Program-made: the position numbers and the translations under genes | The notes under the pieces: model-generated | Told to the model about the DNA's origin: nothing | Seen by the model: the letters and a program-made list of their open reading frames with translations, nothing else | Databases searched by the model: none | Assembly (NCBI RefSeq): GCF_018919205.1 | Contig: NZ_JAHLQN010000001.1 | Coordinates: 2,542,001-2,606,000 of the forward strand | DNA length: 64,000 nt | Direction: 5' to 3' | Source of the DNA: Dysosmobacter acutus | Lineage (GTDB): Bacteria > Bacillota > Clostridia > Oscillospirales > Oscillospiraceae | Shown here: positions 17,626 through 25,865 of the stretch, one piece after another | Numbering within the stretch: the stretch's first letter is position 1 | How the letters are laid out: the number at the start of each line of letters is the position of its first letter

Positions 17626-19026
17626 ATGGAACCGATTATCCGACTTATTTCCACTGTCTATCAGTTTTTATGGGGGGACCTCTTTTCCATTCCCCTGCCC
17701 GGCGGAGGCGCTGTGGGCATTTCGCTTCTGGTGCTGCTTTTGATTCCCACCGGCATTTACTTCACCATCCGCACCCGTTTTCTGCCAATCCGTCTCTTTC
17801 CGGAAATGCTGCGCGTTGCCGCGGAAAAGCGGTCCAGAGACCGCAGGCACGGCATCTCCGGCCTTCAGGCGCTGATTGTCTCCACCGCCACCCGGGTGGG
17901 AATGGGAAACCTGGTCGGCGTGGTCGCGGCCATCTCCGCAGGCGGGGCGGGCGCGGTGTTCTGGATGTGGATTTCCGCCCTTCTGGGCTCCTCCACCGCC
18001 TTCATTGAGGCCACGCTGGCCCAGCTCCACAAGCAGAAAGATCCTCTCTACGGCGGCTACCGGGGCGGTCCCGCCTACTATATTCACCGTTTCGTCGAGG
18101 AAAAGTTGGGCGGAACAGCCCGGCGGTATTCCGTAATTGCGGTTCTTTTTGCCATCTCCGGCCTGATCTGCTGGTGCGGCATCAGCCAGGTCATCAGCAA
18201 CTCCGTCTCCAGCGCCTTTCAAAACGCATTTCAGATTCCGCCCCTTTACACCACGGTGGTTCTGGTCGCGCTGGCCGCCGTCATCGTGCTGCGGAAAAAC
18301 GCCACGGTGAAGGTACTGGACGTGCTGGTGCCCATCATGGCGGGCTGCTATTTTGTCATTACCCTGTTCCTGCTGATTAAAAACGCGGCGCTTCTGCCCT
18401 CGGTCTTTCAGCGCATCTTCTCCGAGGCGTTTGGTCTGCGGCAGGCGGTGGCCGGCGGTTTTGGAGCCGTACTGATGAACGGTGTGAAGCGGGGCCTTTT
18501 CTCCAACGAGGCCGGCTCCGGCTCCGCCCCCTGCGCAGCGGCCGCGGCGGACGTATCCCATCCGGCCAAGTCGGGACTCCTCCAGGCTCTGGGCGTGTTC
18601 ATCGACACCATTGTCATCTGCAGCTGCACGGCTCTGATCATGCTGGTCACACCGGAGACCAACGTGGCCGGCATGGAGGGCATGGACCTGCTCCAGGCCT
18701 CCATGCAGTATCATCTGGGCCGGTTCGGCGTGGTGTTCATCGCCGTGGTTCTGTGGCTGTTCAGCTTTTCCACCTTCATCGGCATCCTCTTCTACGCACG
18801 TTCCAACGTGGCTTATCTCTTCGGAGACAACTGGTTCTCTCAGACCGCCTACAAGGTGCTGGCGCTGGGGATGCTGTTCATCGGAGGGCTGGCCACCTAC
18901 ACGTTCGTGTGGGACTTGGGAGACGTGGGAATCGGCCTGATGACCATTTTCAACATCGCCGTCATCCTCCCCATGTCCAAGCAGGCCCTTGCCTCTTTGC
19001 GGGAGTACGAACAACTGCACAAGTAA
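17626..19026 (+). CDS. Alanine/glycine:cation symporter (AGCS family)
   Basis: 466 residues, standard AGCS length, with about 11 membrane segments. Family motifs: GISGLQALIVSTATRVGMGNLVGVVAAI near the start, GAVFWMWISALLGSSTAFIEATLAQ, and RGLFSNEAGSGSAP. It couples uptake of alanine, glycine or related amino acids to Na+ (or H+). Divergent from the LysR gene, its likely regulator. This is the last host gene before attL. Confidence 0.92.
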   Translation: MEPIIRLISTVYQFLWGDLFSIPLPGGGAVGISLLVLLLIPTGIYFTIRTRFLPIRLFPEMLRVAAEKRSRDRRHGISGLQALIVSTATRVGMGNLVGVVAAISAGGAGAVFWMWISALLGSSTAFIEATLAQLHKQKDPLYGGYRGGPAYYIHRFVEEKLGGTARRYSVIAVLFAISGLICWCGISQVISNSVSSAFQNAFQIPPLYTTVVLVALAAVIVLRKNATVKVLDVLVPIMAGCYFVITLFLLIKNAALLPSVFQRIFSEAFGLRQAVAGGFGAVLMNGVKRGLFSNEAGSGSAPCAAAAADVSHPAKSGLLQALGVFIDTIVICSCTALIMLVTPETNVAGMEGMDLLQASMQYHLGRFGVVFIAVVLWLFSFSTFIGILFYARSNVAYLFGDNWFSQTAYKVLALGMLFIGGLATYTFVWDLGDVGIGLMTIFNIAVILPMSKQALASLREYEQLHK

Positions 19027-19034
19027 CGCCAAAG

Positions 19035-19076
19035 AAAAGCCAGATGAACCTGATTGGGTTCATCTGGCTTTTCTTT
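19035..19076. terminator. Host terminator between symporter and ssrA remnant
   Basis: Perfect 16-bp stem (AAAAGCCAGATGAACC and complement, 5-nt loop) with T-run. Ancestrally it probably ended both the symporter transcript and the convergent tmRNA, whose displaced 3' end begins right beside it. Confidence 0.85.
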
Positions 19077-19106
19077 TTGGTGGAGGCGGGGGAGTTGAAC
19101 CCCGGA
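19077..19106. other. attL: displaced tmRNA 3' end
   Basis: GGTGGAGG, a GC run, then AGTTGAACCCC repeats the end of ssrA at attR with one substitution and a 1-base length difference in the G run. It is the host-derived 3' end pushed 35 kb from its gene. Confidence 0.8.
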
Positions 19107-19153
19107 TAAAATTCTTTATATTCGTTGAAAATACAGCATATTATTTTACACAT

Positions 19154-19171
19154 GTGCAAAATTGTGTGCAA
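19154..19171. repeat. Arm-type integrase site candidates near attL
   Basis: GTGCAA at 19154 and GTGTGCAA at 19164, the same motif that is repeated beside attR. Likely arm sites of the tyrosine integrase. Confidence 0.5.
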
Positions 19172-19186
19172 TTTCATGATTAAGTC

Positions 19187-19456
19187 TCACATCACATCCC
19201 CACGCTCCTCAGCCTTCTCCATGTACTCCTTGAACCCGTGAATCAAGGCCAACTTTTCCTCATCCGAAAGAGCAAGGATGAAAAACATCATGGTGGGCGC
19301 GGAAAAGCTGTACCTGCCGTGCTCCTGGTCGATATACGAGCGGGGTGAAATGTGCAGAAGCTCCGCCATCTGCTCCTGTGAGAGCCCGTGGTCTTTGCGG
19401 TAGGAATACAGTGTGTCGCGCAGAAACATACGGAGTAATGATTTGTACTGGCACAT
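19187..19456 (-). CDS. Xre-type helix-turn-helix protein
   Basis: 89 residues from the ATG at 19456; GGAGG lies 8 bases upstream and overlaps an alternative in-frame start. HTH of the Cro/CI type (YRKDHGLSQEQMAELLHISPRSYIDQEHGRYSFSA). It lies outside the late operon, between attL and the lysis genes, with an AT-rich upstream region. This is a usual place for lysogenic cargo expressed from its own promoter. Confidence 0.7.
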   Translation of the reverse strand: MCQYKSLLRMFLRDTLYSYRKDHGLSQEQMAELLHISPRSYIDQEHGRYSFSAPTMMFFILALSDEEKLALIHGFKEYMEKAEERGDVM

Positions 19457-19605
19457 CAGCAAAACCTCCTCCATTCAATCGAACACAGGAAATTTCCATC
19501 CGAGACCCAAACACACGTACTCTCTCTTTTTTTGTTATATATTTATCATATCATAACAGGTCAGTGCACACCAATACTACTTCATACTACTGAGTAGCAA
19601 AAAAT

Positions 19606-19633
19606 CCCCCGAGGAGATCGCTCTCCCCGGGGG
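19606..19633 (-). terminator. Terminator of the prophage late operon
   Basis: Stem CCCCCGGGGAGA / TCTCCTCGGGGG followed on the minus strand by ATTTTTTGC, 8 bp after the endolysin stop. Confidence 0.8.
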
Positions 19634-19640
19634 CTCTCCT

Positions 19641-20672
19641 TTATTCGTTCCAGTCCGCCTTTACGTCCCGCACATCCACGTGGACAAAGCCCTGCTTGGC
19701 ATAGACGCCCACGCCGCCCCAGTCCGGCAGGATCTGCCGGGCATAGGATGCTATCTTGTCCACGCTGACGCCGCTGAGCGTGATGTCGGCCGCCGTGCCA
19801 TAGCAGTGCTGGCTCTGCGCCGCCCCGCCCACCTTCTCGTTGTACTGGGGCGTACGGTAGGCGCTGGTGATGTTCACCGCCCTGCCAAAGTGGCTCCGGA
19901 TGCTCTGGAGCACCATCACCAGACGCGGCGCCACCAGGATCGCGTCGCTGCCGTCCTTGCAGGCGAACTCGCTGACCTTAAAGTTGGTAGACAGCTTCTT
20001 GGCGCCGTCTGCCTTCTTGCTGTACGCGTTTATCTCAATCATGGGCTTGTCTCCTTTCGGCTCATATGCGTCCCCCTTGCGGAGGTACACCAGAATCAAA
20101 TGCTGGACCTTCCGGGAGCTTGTGATCTTCTTCCCGGCAAAGTCGCACTGGGAGCTGCCGCCGCCGTCCAACATGACCGCGCTGTCCCACCCGGCGGCAT
20201 AGAGGTCATCCCGCAGCCCTTCCGGCGTCCGGGCCATGCTCCCCCCGTCCCGTGTGCAGTACAGGGCCAGCCGGTCCCCCTTGATCCCGATTGCGCTGCG
20301 GCCCCTTCTCCCGCCCTGGCCGGGGTCGTAGGTGGGCCTGGCCGATTTCACCCCGCCGATGATGAGCGGCGTACAGGCGATGTAATTGGCCGTGTTTGCT
20401 GGCAGCACCCGCATGGCGATGTCCGGCCCAACATCCCAGGCATAGCCGTATACGGAGTACCCCGGCCTGGCAATCACCCTGCCCTCCACCTTCAGGTGGC
20501 AGTTGACGGCCCCGGTGGACATGTTGTAGAGCGTTCCATTGAGGAGGTAGTCCGCCCCGGTGGCCTGCTTGATGGAGGACAGTGTCTTGCGGGGGCTGTT
20601 GATGTAAACCTGAATGCGGGCGACGTCCTTCAAAGGAATGGTGACGGCGCAATGGTCACTCACTGCCTCCAC
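19641..20672 (-). CDS. Two-domain endolysin: NAGPA-like domain plus M15 peptidase
   Basis: 343 residues. Residues 1-200 match the phosphodiester glycosidase (NAGPA) family, with LLNGTLYNM, RSAIGIKGDRLALYC and the MLDGGGSSQ signature. Residues about 225-343 are a zinc D-Ala-D-Ala carboxypeptidase/L,D-endopeptidase of family M15 (SAYRTPQYNEKVGGAAQSQHCYGTAADI; FVHVDVR). It directly follows the holin with a 17-bp overlap, at the end of the late operon, so it is the lysin. The combination implies cleavage of both glycan-linked and peptide bonds, but the NAGPA role in lysis is inferred. Confidence 0.85.
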   Translation of the reverse strand: MEAVSDHCAVTIPLKDVARIQVYINSPRKTLSSIKQATGADYLLNGTLYNMSTGAVNCHLKVEGRVIARPGYSVYGYAWDVGPDIAMRVLPANTANYIACTPLIIGGVKSARPTYDPGQGGRRGRSAIGIKGDRLALYCTRDGGSMARTPEGLRDDLYAAGWDSAVMLDGGGSSQCDFAGKKITSSRKVQHLILVYLRKGDAYEPKGDKPMIEINAYSKKADGAKKLSTNFKVSEFACKDGSDAILVAPRLVMVLQSIRSHFGRAVNITSAYRTPQYNEKVGGAAQSQHCYGTAADITLSGVSVDKIASYARQILPDWGGVGVYAKQGFVHVDVRDVKADWNE

Positions 20673-20934
20673 CGCCCATCTGCTTGACCACCTGGTTAAT
20701 GCCCGTGGCGGCGAGGCCGCTCACGATGCCCACGGCCACGGCGGTCATGTAGTCGTTAGCCGGGAAGTCCGGCATGAGGAACATGCCCGCCACGCCCAAT
20801 ATACCGCCCGTCGTACCCACGATCACGGGGATGTACTTGTTGTCAAGACCCGTCACCTTGACCGCCTGGCCGATCAGGTAGCAGATCACCGTGATCACCG
20901 CCACCCCCGTGATGCCCAATGAGGTAATGTCCAT
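20656..20934 (-). CDS. Phage holin
   Basis: 92 residues with two to three hydrophobic segments (about 8-24, 35-55, 63-85) and a short polar tail ending in KQMGGGGSE. The pattern (ITVICYLIGQAVK, IPVIVGTTGGILGVAGMF, AVAVGIVSGLAATGINQV) resembles the Phage_holin_5_2 family. It precedes and overlaps the endolysin gene, forming the lysis cassette. Confidence 0.85.
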   Translation of the reverse strand: MDITSLGITGVAVITVICYLIGQAVKVTGLDNKYIPVIVGTTGGILGVAGMFLMPDFPANDYMTAVAVGIVSGLAATGINQVVKQMGGGGSE

Positions 20935-20937
20935 CTT

Positions 20938-21246
20938 TTAACCCTCCAGCGCCTTGTCAAATGCCTCCCGGTCGCCCTGCTCAAAGGCCTTGCAGAGGCT
21001 GTGGTAGGGCGCGTCGGTGGAAAAGTCGGTGAGGTAAGCATTCAGCTCCTCCAAGGCAGCCTCCTGGGCCGCGCCATCCATGGCCTCCCAGCGCTTGCAC
21101 AGAGCGGGATAATCCAGTTCTGTTCCGCCGTTGACAGCCATGCCCTTGGTGATGTTGTTGATCAGCATTCTCCGGGCCACGCCCAGGTCCTCGTTGTTCG
21201 CCTTTGCGATCTCAAAGATGTTCCATGCGTACTTCTTCAGATTCAT
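20938..21246 (-). CDS. Phage protein, unknown, helical
   Basis: 102 residues from the ATG at 21246 (GGAGAGCG SD). Mostly helical, no membrane segment. Sits between the holin and a membrane-anchored coiled-coil protein. A similar small soluble protein is common at this place in Clostridial phages, but no function is known to me. Confidence 0.65.
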   Translation of the reverse strand: MNLKKYAWNIFEIAKANNEDLGVARRMLINNITKGMAVNGGTELDYPALCKRWEAMDGAAQEAALEELNAYLTDFSTDAPYHSLCKAFEQGDREAFDKALEG

Positions 21247-21260
21247 AATGCGCTCTCCTT

Positions 21261-21608
21261 TCAAATCCTGATCGGCAGGTCGTCCACCTGGCTCATAAGC
21301 CTGTCCAGGTCCCCGTTGCCGCCCACCGCGTGATACTTTTCATGCATGATGTGTAGCCTTCTCAGGTCCTCCACATCCACGGAGCCGTCCTTTATGTAGC
21401 ACTTGCTGAGGTACTGAATGCGGTCCAGCATGGAGACCATCATGCAGTCCGCAATGGCCTCGATGCGTTTTTCCATCTCTGTTTTCTGGCTCTGGCCGTC
21501 ATCCTGACGCTTTGCCCGGCGCTGGAGGGCGAATTGGACAATCCCGTCCAACAGCTTGATCATCGCCGCGCCCGCGGCGCCTGACAGGAGTAAGATCAAT
21601 GTCTCCAT
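21261..21608 (-). CDS. Membrane-anchored coiled-coil phage protein, XhlA-like position
   Basis: 115 residues: one N-terminal membrane segment (about 4-26), then a charged helical region (RRAKRQDDGQSQKTEMEKRIEAI). Location and layout resemble hemolysin XhlA-type lysis accessory proteins, but the fold is not a certain match. Confidence 0.6.
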   Translation of the reverse strand: METLILLLSGAAGAAMIKLLDGIVQFALQRRAKRQDDGQSQKTEMEKRIEAIADCMMVSMLDRIQYLSKCYIKDGSVDVEDLRRLHIMHEKYHAVGGNGDLDRLMSQVDDLPIRI

Positions 21609-21700
21609 CCAATCACCCCTCCCTCTTGTAAAATCGCTGGGATATTTGCATGTAATGCGGCAATACTCTGTATCATTCTTCTCTCTCCTGAAAGGGTGAT

Positions 21701-21895
21701 ATGGTGAAGCATAATCCCTATAAAGTAGTGGTCATCTGCGGAAGCTGCGGGGCCCCATGCCCCTTTGATCCTCCGGCCGCCGGTCAGCTCTGGCCCAGGT
21801 TCCACATGGATCAGGCCTGTCCTAACTGCGGGGCTATGAAATGGGTTTCCCATGAGCCGGGGCGCAACTGGAGGACCGGGCATTGGGAGGAGTGA
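21701..21895 (+). CDS. Small zinc-ribbon protein on the strand opposite the late genes
   Basis: 64 residues with CGSC and CPNC about 25 residues apart, a zinc ribbon. AAAGGGTGAT precedes an ATG/GTG pair; the GTG at 21707 has the better spacing. It interrupts the run of minus-strand late genes in the reverse direction, as lysogenically expressed morons do. The opposite-strand frame here lacks family features. Confidence 0.55.
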   Translation: MVKHNPYKVVVICGSCGAPCPFDPPAAGQLWPRFHMDQACPNCGAMKWVSHEPGRNWRTGHWEE

Positions 21896-22051
21896 TTATT
21901 CAGCGGTTCCGCCGTACTCCGTGGGCACCAGCTCAGGCAGGCCGCATTCATTGACCAGAATCTCCGCCACCTGCTCTTTCAGCTTATTGGGCACGGCGCT
22001 GAACTCCGTCTTTCCAAGGATCACCCTCTGCGCAAATAACATGGCCATCAT
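21896..22051 (-). CDS. CD1375-like small phage protein
   Basis: 51 residues from the ATG at 22051 (GGAG seven bases upstream). The sequence MMAMLFAQRVILGK...VPNKLKEQVAEILVNECGL fits the small proteins found after tail-fibre genes in Clostridial phages (CD1375 type). Function unknown. Confidence 0.65.
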   Translation of the reverse strand: MMAMLFAQRVILGKTEFSAVPNKLKEQVAEILVNECGLPELVPTEYGGTAE

Positions 22052-22109
22052 TCCTTGATCTCCTTTCGATAGTAAATAGTAAAGCGTAAGCGCCACTGAG
22101 GCGCAGAAC

Positions 22110-22340
22110 TCACGCATATACGATGTTTGCAAGCTCCACGATCAATTCCTCCTGGAAGTCATTCTGGTCGCTGAGCGCGGAAATTTGAGCCTTCAGGGCG
22201 TGGTTCTCCGCCTTCAGGGCTTCTTCCTCCGCTAACTTTCTGGCCGTTTCAGGCGTGGGCTTGTAGACGTGGAGACCGTCGGCATTGACCACCTCCACGT
22301 ATCCCGCGCGGGGCGGGAGCTGCGGTTTTGTGATTGGCAT
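22110..22340 (-). CDS. Small coiled-coil phage tail-region protein
   Basis: 76 residues. N-terminal Pro-rich segment, then a heptad-like helix (ARKLAEEEALKAENHALKAQISALSDQNDFQEELI). Position after the receptor-binding protein fits a tail-fibre accessory or chaperone, but this is positional inference. Confidence 0.6.
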   Translation of the reverse strand: MPITKPQLPPRAGYVEVVNADGLHVYKPTPETARKLAEEEALKAENHALKAQISALSDQNDFQEELIVELANIVYA

Positions 22341-22354
22341 GGCTCATTCCTCCT

Positions 22355-24127
22355 TTATACGCTGATGGTCTGTGTGGTGGGGCCGCCTTCAGCAAAGGTG
22401 ACGGAGCCGGAGTTGATGCCCTCCTTGCCGTTGTCCACCTCAGCGGTATAGGTTCCGTACTGGTTTACGGTAAATGTGAATGTAACCGTCTGCTCCACCT
22501 TGTCGCTGGTTCCGTGCAGAGTTGTCCCATCCGGGCAGGTGACAGTAAGGCCGTTAAACGACGGCATGACATAGGTGTTCACGACCAGCGTCAGCTCTAC
22601 GACCGGTTCTGAAAACCCTTCCTTTGCTTTGATGTAGGCGTAAAAATCGCCCTCAACTATTGGAAGCGCGATTGCATCTATCGAATACCAGAGATGGCCT
22701 TTATTGGGGGCATATTGTCCGCAAATTCCAAAAACACCGTCCGTGTATATAATGCCGCTTAATCCTCCATTGTGATCCACGTCAGTCCATAGGTCCTCCA
22801 ACATCCACTCATTATCGAAAGATGAAGTGTATGCTAAACGGCCTTTTTTACGATTGGTTATGTTAAATGCATGGCCACAAACCACCCAACGGCCTTCGGT
22901 ATATACGATATCATATACCGCTTCGCCTCTGCTGCCCTCACTGCTGGTCGTGGTGGAAGACCATACGATTTTATTTGTCCATGTGTCACTTGGAGTTGTG
23001 GCATATGATATCATAGCGTTACATGCATAACTGCTTGTGTAATATTCTCCGCAAGCGATCCAATAGCCGTTTATATATTTAAGGCGGTGGATTGCATTGT
23101 TGGCTCCGCTATTAAGACCTTTCCACAATTGTTTTCTTGTCCAAGTCCCACTCGGTGAAGTGGTATAAAAAATAGACGTACTGTAACCGGAACTATAGGC
23201 CATTCCGGCAGCTACCCAGTAGCCATTTGCATACTTAATACAATACAAAGTGTCATCAGTGTTTCCGCTGCTGTATAGGCTTTTATTCGTCCAAGTATCA
23301 TATGGAGATGCCGCATATGCAATTCTACATATGCTCGGGTTGTCATTGTCTCCGTACGCGGTCCCGCAAACTACCCAATAGCCGTCATTTCCATACTCAA
23401 CACCTTTCGCTTCAGATGCATAAGAGTTGCTTCCGCCATACCATAATTCTTTGGTCGCCCACCCTGTAGAGATAGATGTTGAGTATGCGATATACGCGTA
23501 ATTTGTGGTGTTATAGTATCGTCTTCCGCAAGCAACCCAATACCCGTTCGCATATGTGATATCGTTTAGGGTAGTACTGCTGCTGCCAGACCACAAATCT
23601 AAACTTATCCATTCACCGTCAAGAGATGCAGCATAGGCTATAGAGGCGTAATAAGTATTGTTAACGCGCCTTTGACCGCCAACAACAAAATAACCATTTA
23701 TATACTTAATGAAATTGAGTTGAGAAGATATTCCGCCATCCCATAAATTTACTTCCGCAAAGTTTTTGCTAAAAGGGCCACCTTTCTTATACAGCAAATC
23801 AACCAGTTCCCGATACTCTGATCCATAAATAGTGTCTCCATTGCACAGCAGCCATTTGTCTCCAAGATCAGTCCGCACCGTAGTCTTAATGGTCCCGATC
23901 GGCTCGATCCTGTTCGGCAGCGCGGCAAACGCCTCCGCCGGCGTATGATCCCCCGTAGCATCTCCAAACACCGCTTGTTCCGCACCAGAGTCAAACAGAG
24001 TCGCCTTCCCCAGCGGCGTCCCCTCCTGCGTGGGCTGGTCCGCCCGTACCATGTCATAGGTGTTGGCCTGCCCGGAAACCGGAGTCAGCTTTACCCGCCC
24101 CGGCTTTGTCGGCACACGATCTTTCAT
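22355..24127 (-). CDS. Tail receptor-binding protein with probable seven-bladed beta-propeller
   Basis: 590 residues. Residues about 70-125 carry a tail-collar-like segment (IGTIKTTVRTDLGDKWLLCNGD). Residues about 126-480 hold seven repeats of roughly 50 residues, each with a Y(A/I)NGYWVACG-like strand, IAYA-SP, and a TWTxKxLW strand. The LW strand missing from the seventh repeat occurs before the first (NFAEVNLWDGG), as expected for velcro closure of a propeller. The last 100 residues look like an Ig-type domain. The position at the end of the tail module fits a host-recognition protein, probably binding cell-wall glycan. Confidence 0.75.
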   Translation of the reverse strand: MKDRVPTKPGRVKLTPVSGQANTYDMVRADQPTQEGTPLGKATLFDSGAEQAVFGDATGDHTPAEAFAALPNRIEPIGTIKTTVRTDLGDKWLLCNGDTIYGSEYRELVDLLYKKGGPFSKNFAEVNLWDGGISSQLNFIKYINGYFVVGGQRRVNNTYYASIAYAASLDGEWISLDLWSGSSSTTLNDITYANGYWVACGRRYYNTTNYAYIAYSTSISTGWATKELWYGGSNSYASEAKGVEYGNDGYWVVCGTAYGDNDNPSICRIAYAASPYDTWTNKSLYSSGNTDDTLYCIKYANGYWVAAGMAYSSGYSTSIFYTTSPSGTWTRKQLWKGLNSGANNAIHRLKYINGYWIACGEYYTSSYACNAMISYATTPSDTWTNKIVWSSTTTSSEGSRGEAVYDIVYTEGRWVVCGHAFNITNRKKGRLAYTSSFDNEWMLEDLWTDVDHNGGLSGIIYTDGVFGICGQYAPNKGHLWYSIDAIALPIVEGDFYAYIKAKEGFSEPVVELTLVVNTYVMPSFNGLTVTCPDGTTLHGTSDKVEQTVTFTFTVNQYGTYTAEVDNGKEGINSGSVTFAEGGPTTQTISV

Positions 24128-24128
24128 A

Positions 24129-24743
24129 TTAACACTCCCCTGCGTAAATCTCGCCGCTGTAATACCACGCGGCGGCCATATTGGTCAGCAGAAAATCAAC
24201 ATCCACCAGAATCTGCTCAATGTTGTTTGCCTCCATATAGCTTAGGCACTCCATGTCCCCCGGCGTCTCCGGCGTGGTGGGTAGCACGGAGACCAGGCTC
24301 CGCAGCTGTGCCACCTCGGAGAGGTACTTCACCATGTCGGCTTCACGGGGGATGTCCCCCATGGACCAGTCCTTCCTGGGGCTCACGTCCACAGAGTATC
24401 CATAGTCGGCAAACCGCCCAGCCACATACTCCACGGCGGAGCCCACGCGGTTTAAGTCCTCCGCGTTGTAATACCCCTTGTCTGTCCCATTGAATACATC
24501 CGCTCTTGTCCGGTCCGTGATGAGGTTAAGAATGCCGTAGTAGAGCGTGATCTCCGCCGTGGTGGTAGTCCCGGAGGTGGGCACTATGGTCAGCGCCACA
24601 CGGTAGACGTCATCCTCTGCCCGGTCCGCTGCCGCCTCCCAGGTGTTGCCCTCCGTGTTGGTCCATGTAACGGACACATCGTTGACCGCACCAGATACAT
24701 ACAGCGTGGAGGACGGCAGCGTGAGTGCAATTGCCTGTTTCAT
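24129..24743 (-). CDS. Phage tail baseplate/fibre protein
   Basis: 204 residues from the ATG at 24743 (a GTG at 24752 is an alternative). N-terminal beta-rich domain, then a mainly helical part. It ends in AWYYSGEIYAGEC, closely similar to the end of the 54-residue protein at 25652. Sits between an Ig-repeat protein and the receptor-binding protein. Confidence 0.65.
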   Translation of the reverse strand: MKQAIALTLPSSTLYVSGAVNDVSVTWTNTEGNTWEAAADRAEDDVYRVALTIVPTSGTTTTAEITLYYGILNLITDRTRADVFNGTDKGYYNAEDLNRVGSAVEYVAGRFADYGYSVDVSPRKDWSMGDIPREADMVKYLSEVAQLRSLVSVLPTTPETPGDMECLSYMEANNIEQILVDVDFLLTNMAAAWYYSGEIYAGEC

Positions 24744-24748
24744 CGGTG

Positions 24749-25651
24749 TCACCCAATCTGGACGGAGATGACCACCGTAGCTCCGGCGTCAGCGGGATTG
24801 GGCGTGATCGTCGCGCTTTGGATGGTGGGTACGCTGGTATCCAGGGTGATCGTCCTGGTCACACTGGAGGTCTTCCCGGCGGCGTCTGTGGCTGTGACCA
24901 CGATGGTGTTGCTGCCCTCGGAGAGGACGACCGCCTTTGTAAACGCACCGTCGGAACCAACCGTCACCGCGCCCTGGTCTGTCCCATTCAGCTTGATTGC
25001 CACGCTGACCGGGCTGGAGGTGGCGTCGTTGGTGGTGCCGCGCACAGTCAGGGCCGTGGCGTTGGTAATCAGGCCGTCAGTGGGCGCCGTCACATTGAGA
25101 ACCGGCGGCACGGTGTCCACAGTATATGTGGTGCTCTTTGCCGCGGCCGCGTTACCGTCGTGGTCGGAGCAGGTGATCTGCACCGTGTGGGGCCCGTCCG
25201 ACAAGGCACTTACAGGGGTATAGGTCACACTGTACCCGTTTGCAATTGCCGTGGAGGCAATGGCGGAGGACGCCACTGCGGCCCCGTCCAACTTGACCAC
25301 AAGGGAGCTTAAATCCACGCCTGAGCCGCCGGATTCGTCCACCACATTGAAGACCACCGGCTGTTTGGAGTTGGTCACATAGGCCCCGGAGGTGGGTGAG
25401 AGGATGGTGATGACCGGAGCCACCTTCTCCTTCACCACCAGCTTCAGGCCGTCCAGTGTGGAGCCGTCCGCCGTCGCCGTGGTGCCCGCGTCATTGGTCG
25501 CCTCCACAGTTACATTGTAGTAGCCGCCGCTTTGGTGGTACGAGGTTGCGCCCGGGGCCGTGATGGTGGCCTCATACTTCCCGGTGGCGCTGTTGTATGT
25601 AAGGGTGTGCCACGTGCTGTTTATCCGGGCACGCACCTGTGAGATTGCCAT
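24749..25651 (-). CDS. Phage tail protein with tandem Ig-like domains
   Basis: 300 residues. Three Ig-like (Big_9/Big_11-type) domains at about 75-170, 172-260 and 262-300 carry repeated PVITILSPTSGAYV, PVLNVTAPTDG and TITLDTSVPTI segments. Such domains on tails give weak binding to surface carbohydrate. Start lies 3 bp from the preceding stop, with GGAGGTGAAG as SD. Confidence 0.75.
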   Translation of the reverse strand: MAISQVRARINSTWHTLTYNSATGKYEATITAPGATSYHQSGGYYNVTVEATNDAGTTATADGSTLDGLKLVVKEKVAPVITILSPTSGAYVTNSKQPVVFNVVDESGGSGVDLSSLVVKLDGAAVASSAIASTAIANGYSVTYTPVSALSDGPHTVQITCSDHDGNAAAAKSTTYTVDTVPPVLNVTAPTDGLITNATALTVRGTTNDATSSPVSVAIKLNGTDQGAVTVGSDGAFTKAVVLSEGSNTIVVTATDAAGKTSSVTRTITLDTSVPTIQSATITPNPADAGATVVISVQIG

Positions 25652-25816
25652 TTATACTTCACCTCCGTAGAGTTCGCCGCTGTAATACCACATGGGTTCC
25701 AGGGTAATGGTCTTTTCGATGACGGAAACGGACAGCTTGACCGATATATTGATGGAAACTGGGTTTGCTACAATGTCCGCCGATGTGATCTCCGGTATCT
25801 GGATTGTGTAGCTCAT
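25652..25816 (-). CDS. Small tail protein sharing a C-terminal motif with its neighbour
   Basis: 54 residues (MSYTIQIPEITSADIV...), preceded by a GGAGGGAGA SD and abutting the next gene. Beta-strand-rich N-terminus. The C-terminus MWYYSGELYGGEV matches the end of the protein at 24129. A short gene that is easily missed. Confidence 0.7.
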   Translation of the reverse strand: MSYTIQIPEITSADIVANPVSINISVKLSVSVIEKTITLEPMWYYSGELYGGEV

Positions 25817-25865
25817 TCTCCCTCCTTGCCATAGCGGCCAGCGGTCGATGCATCCAGAACATTAA

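Noticed and set aside
17668..19032. Minus-strand frame of 454 codons
   Set aside because: Antisense to the alanine symporter, with His/Gln-rich composition typical of shadow frames in GC-rich genes.
19077..19106. attL segment as a tRNA gene remnant
   Set aside because: It matches the tmRNA 3' end at the other prophage boundary, and no cloverleaf can be formed beside it.
21596..21883. Minus-strand 95-codon frame opposite the zinc-ribbon gene
   Set aside because: No SD and atypical composition. The plus-strand frame has an SD and two CXXC pairs.
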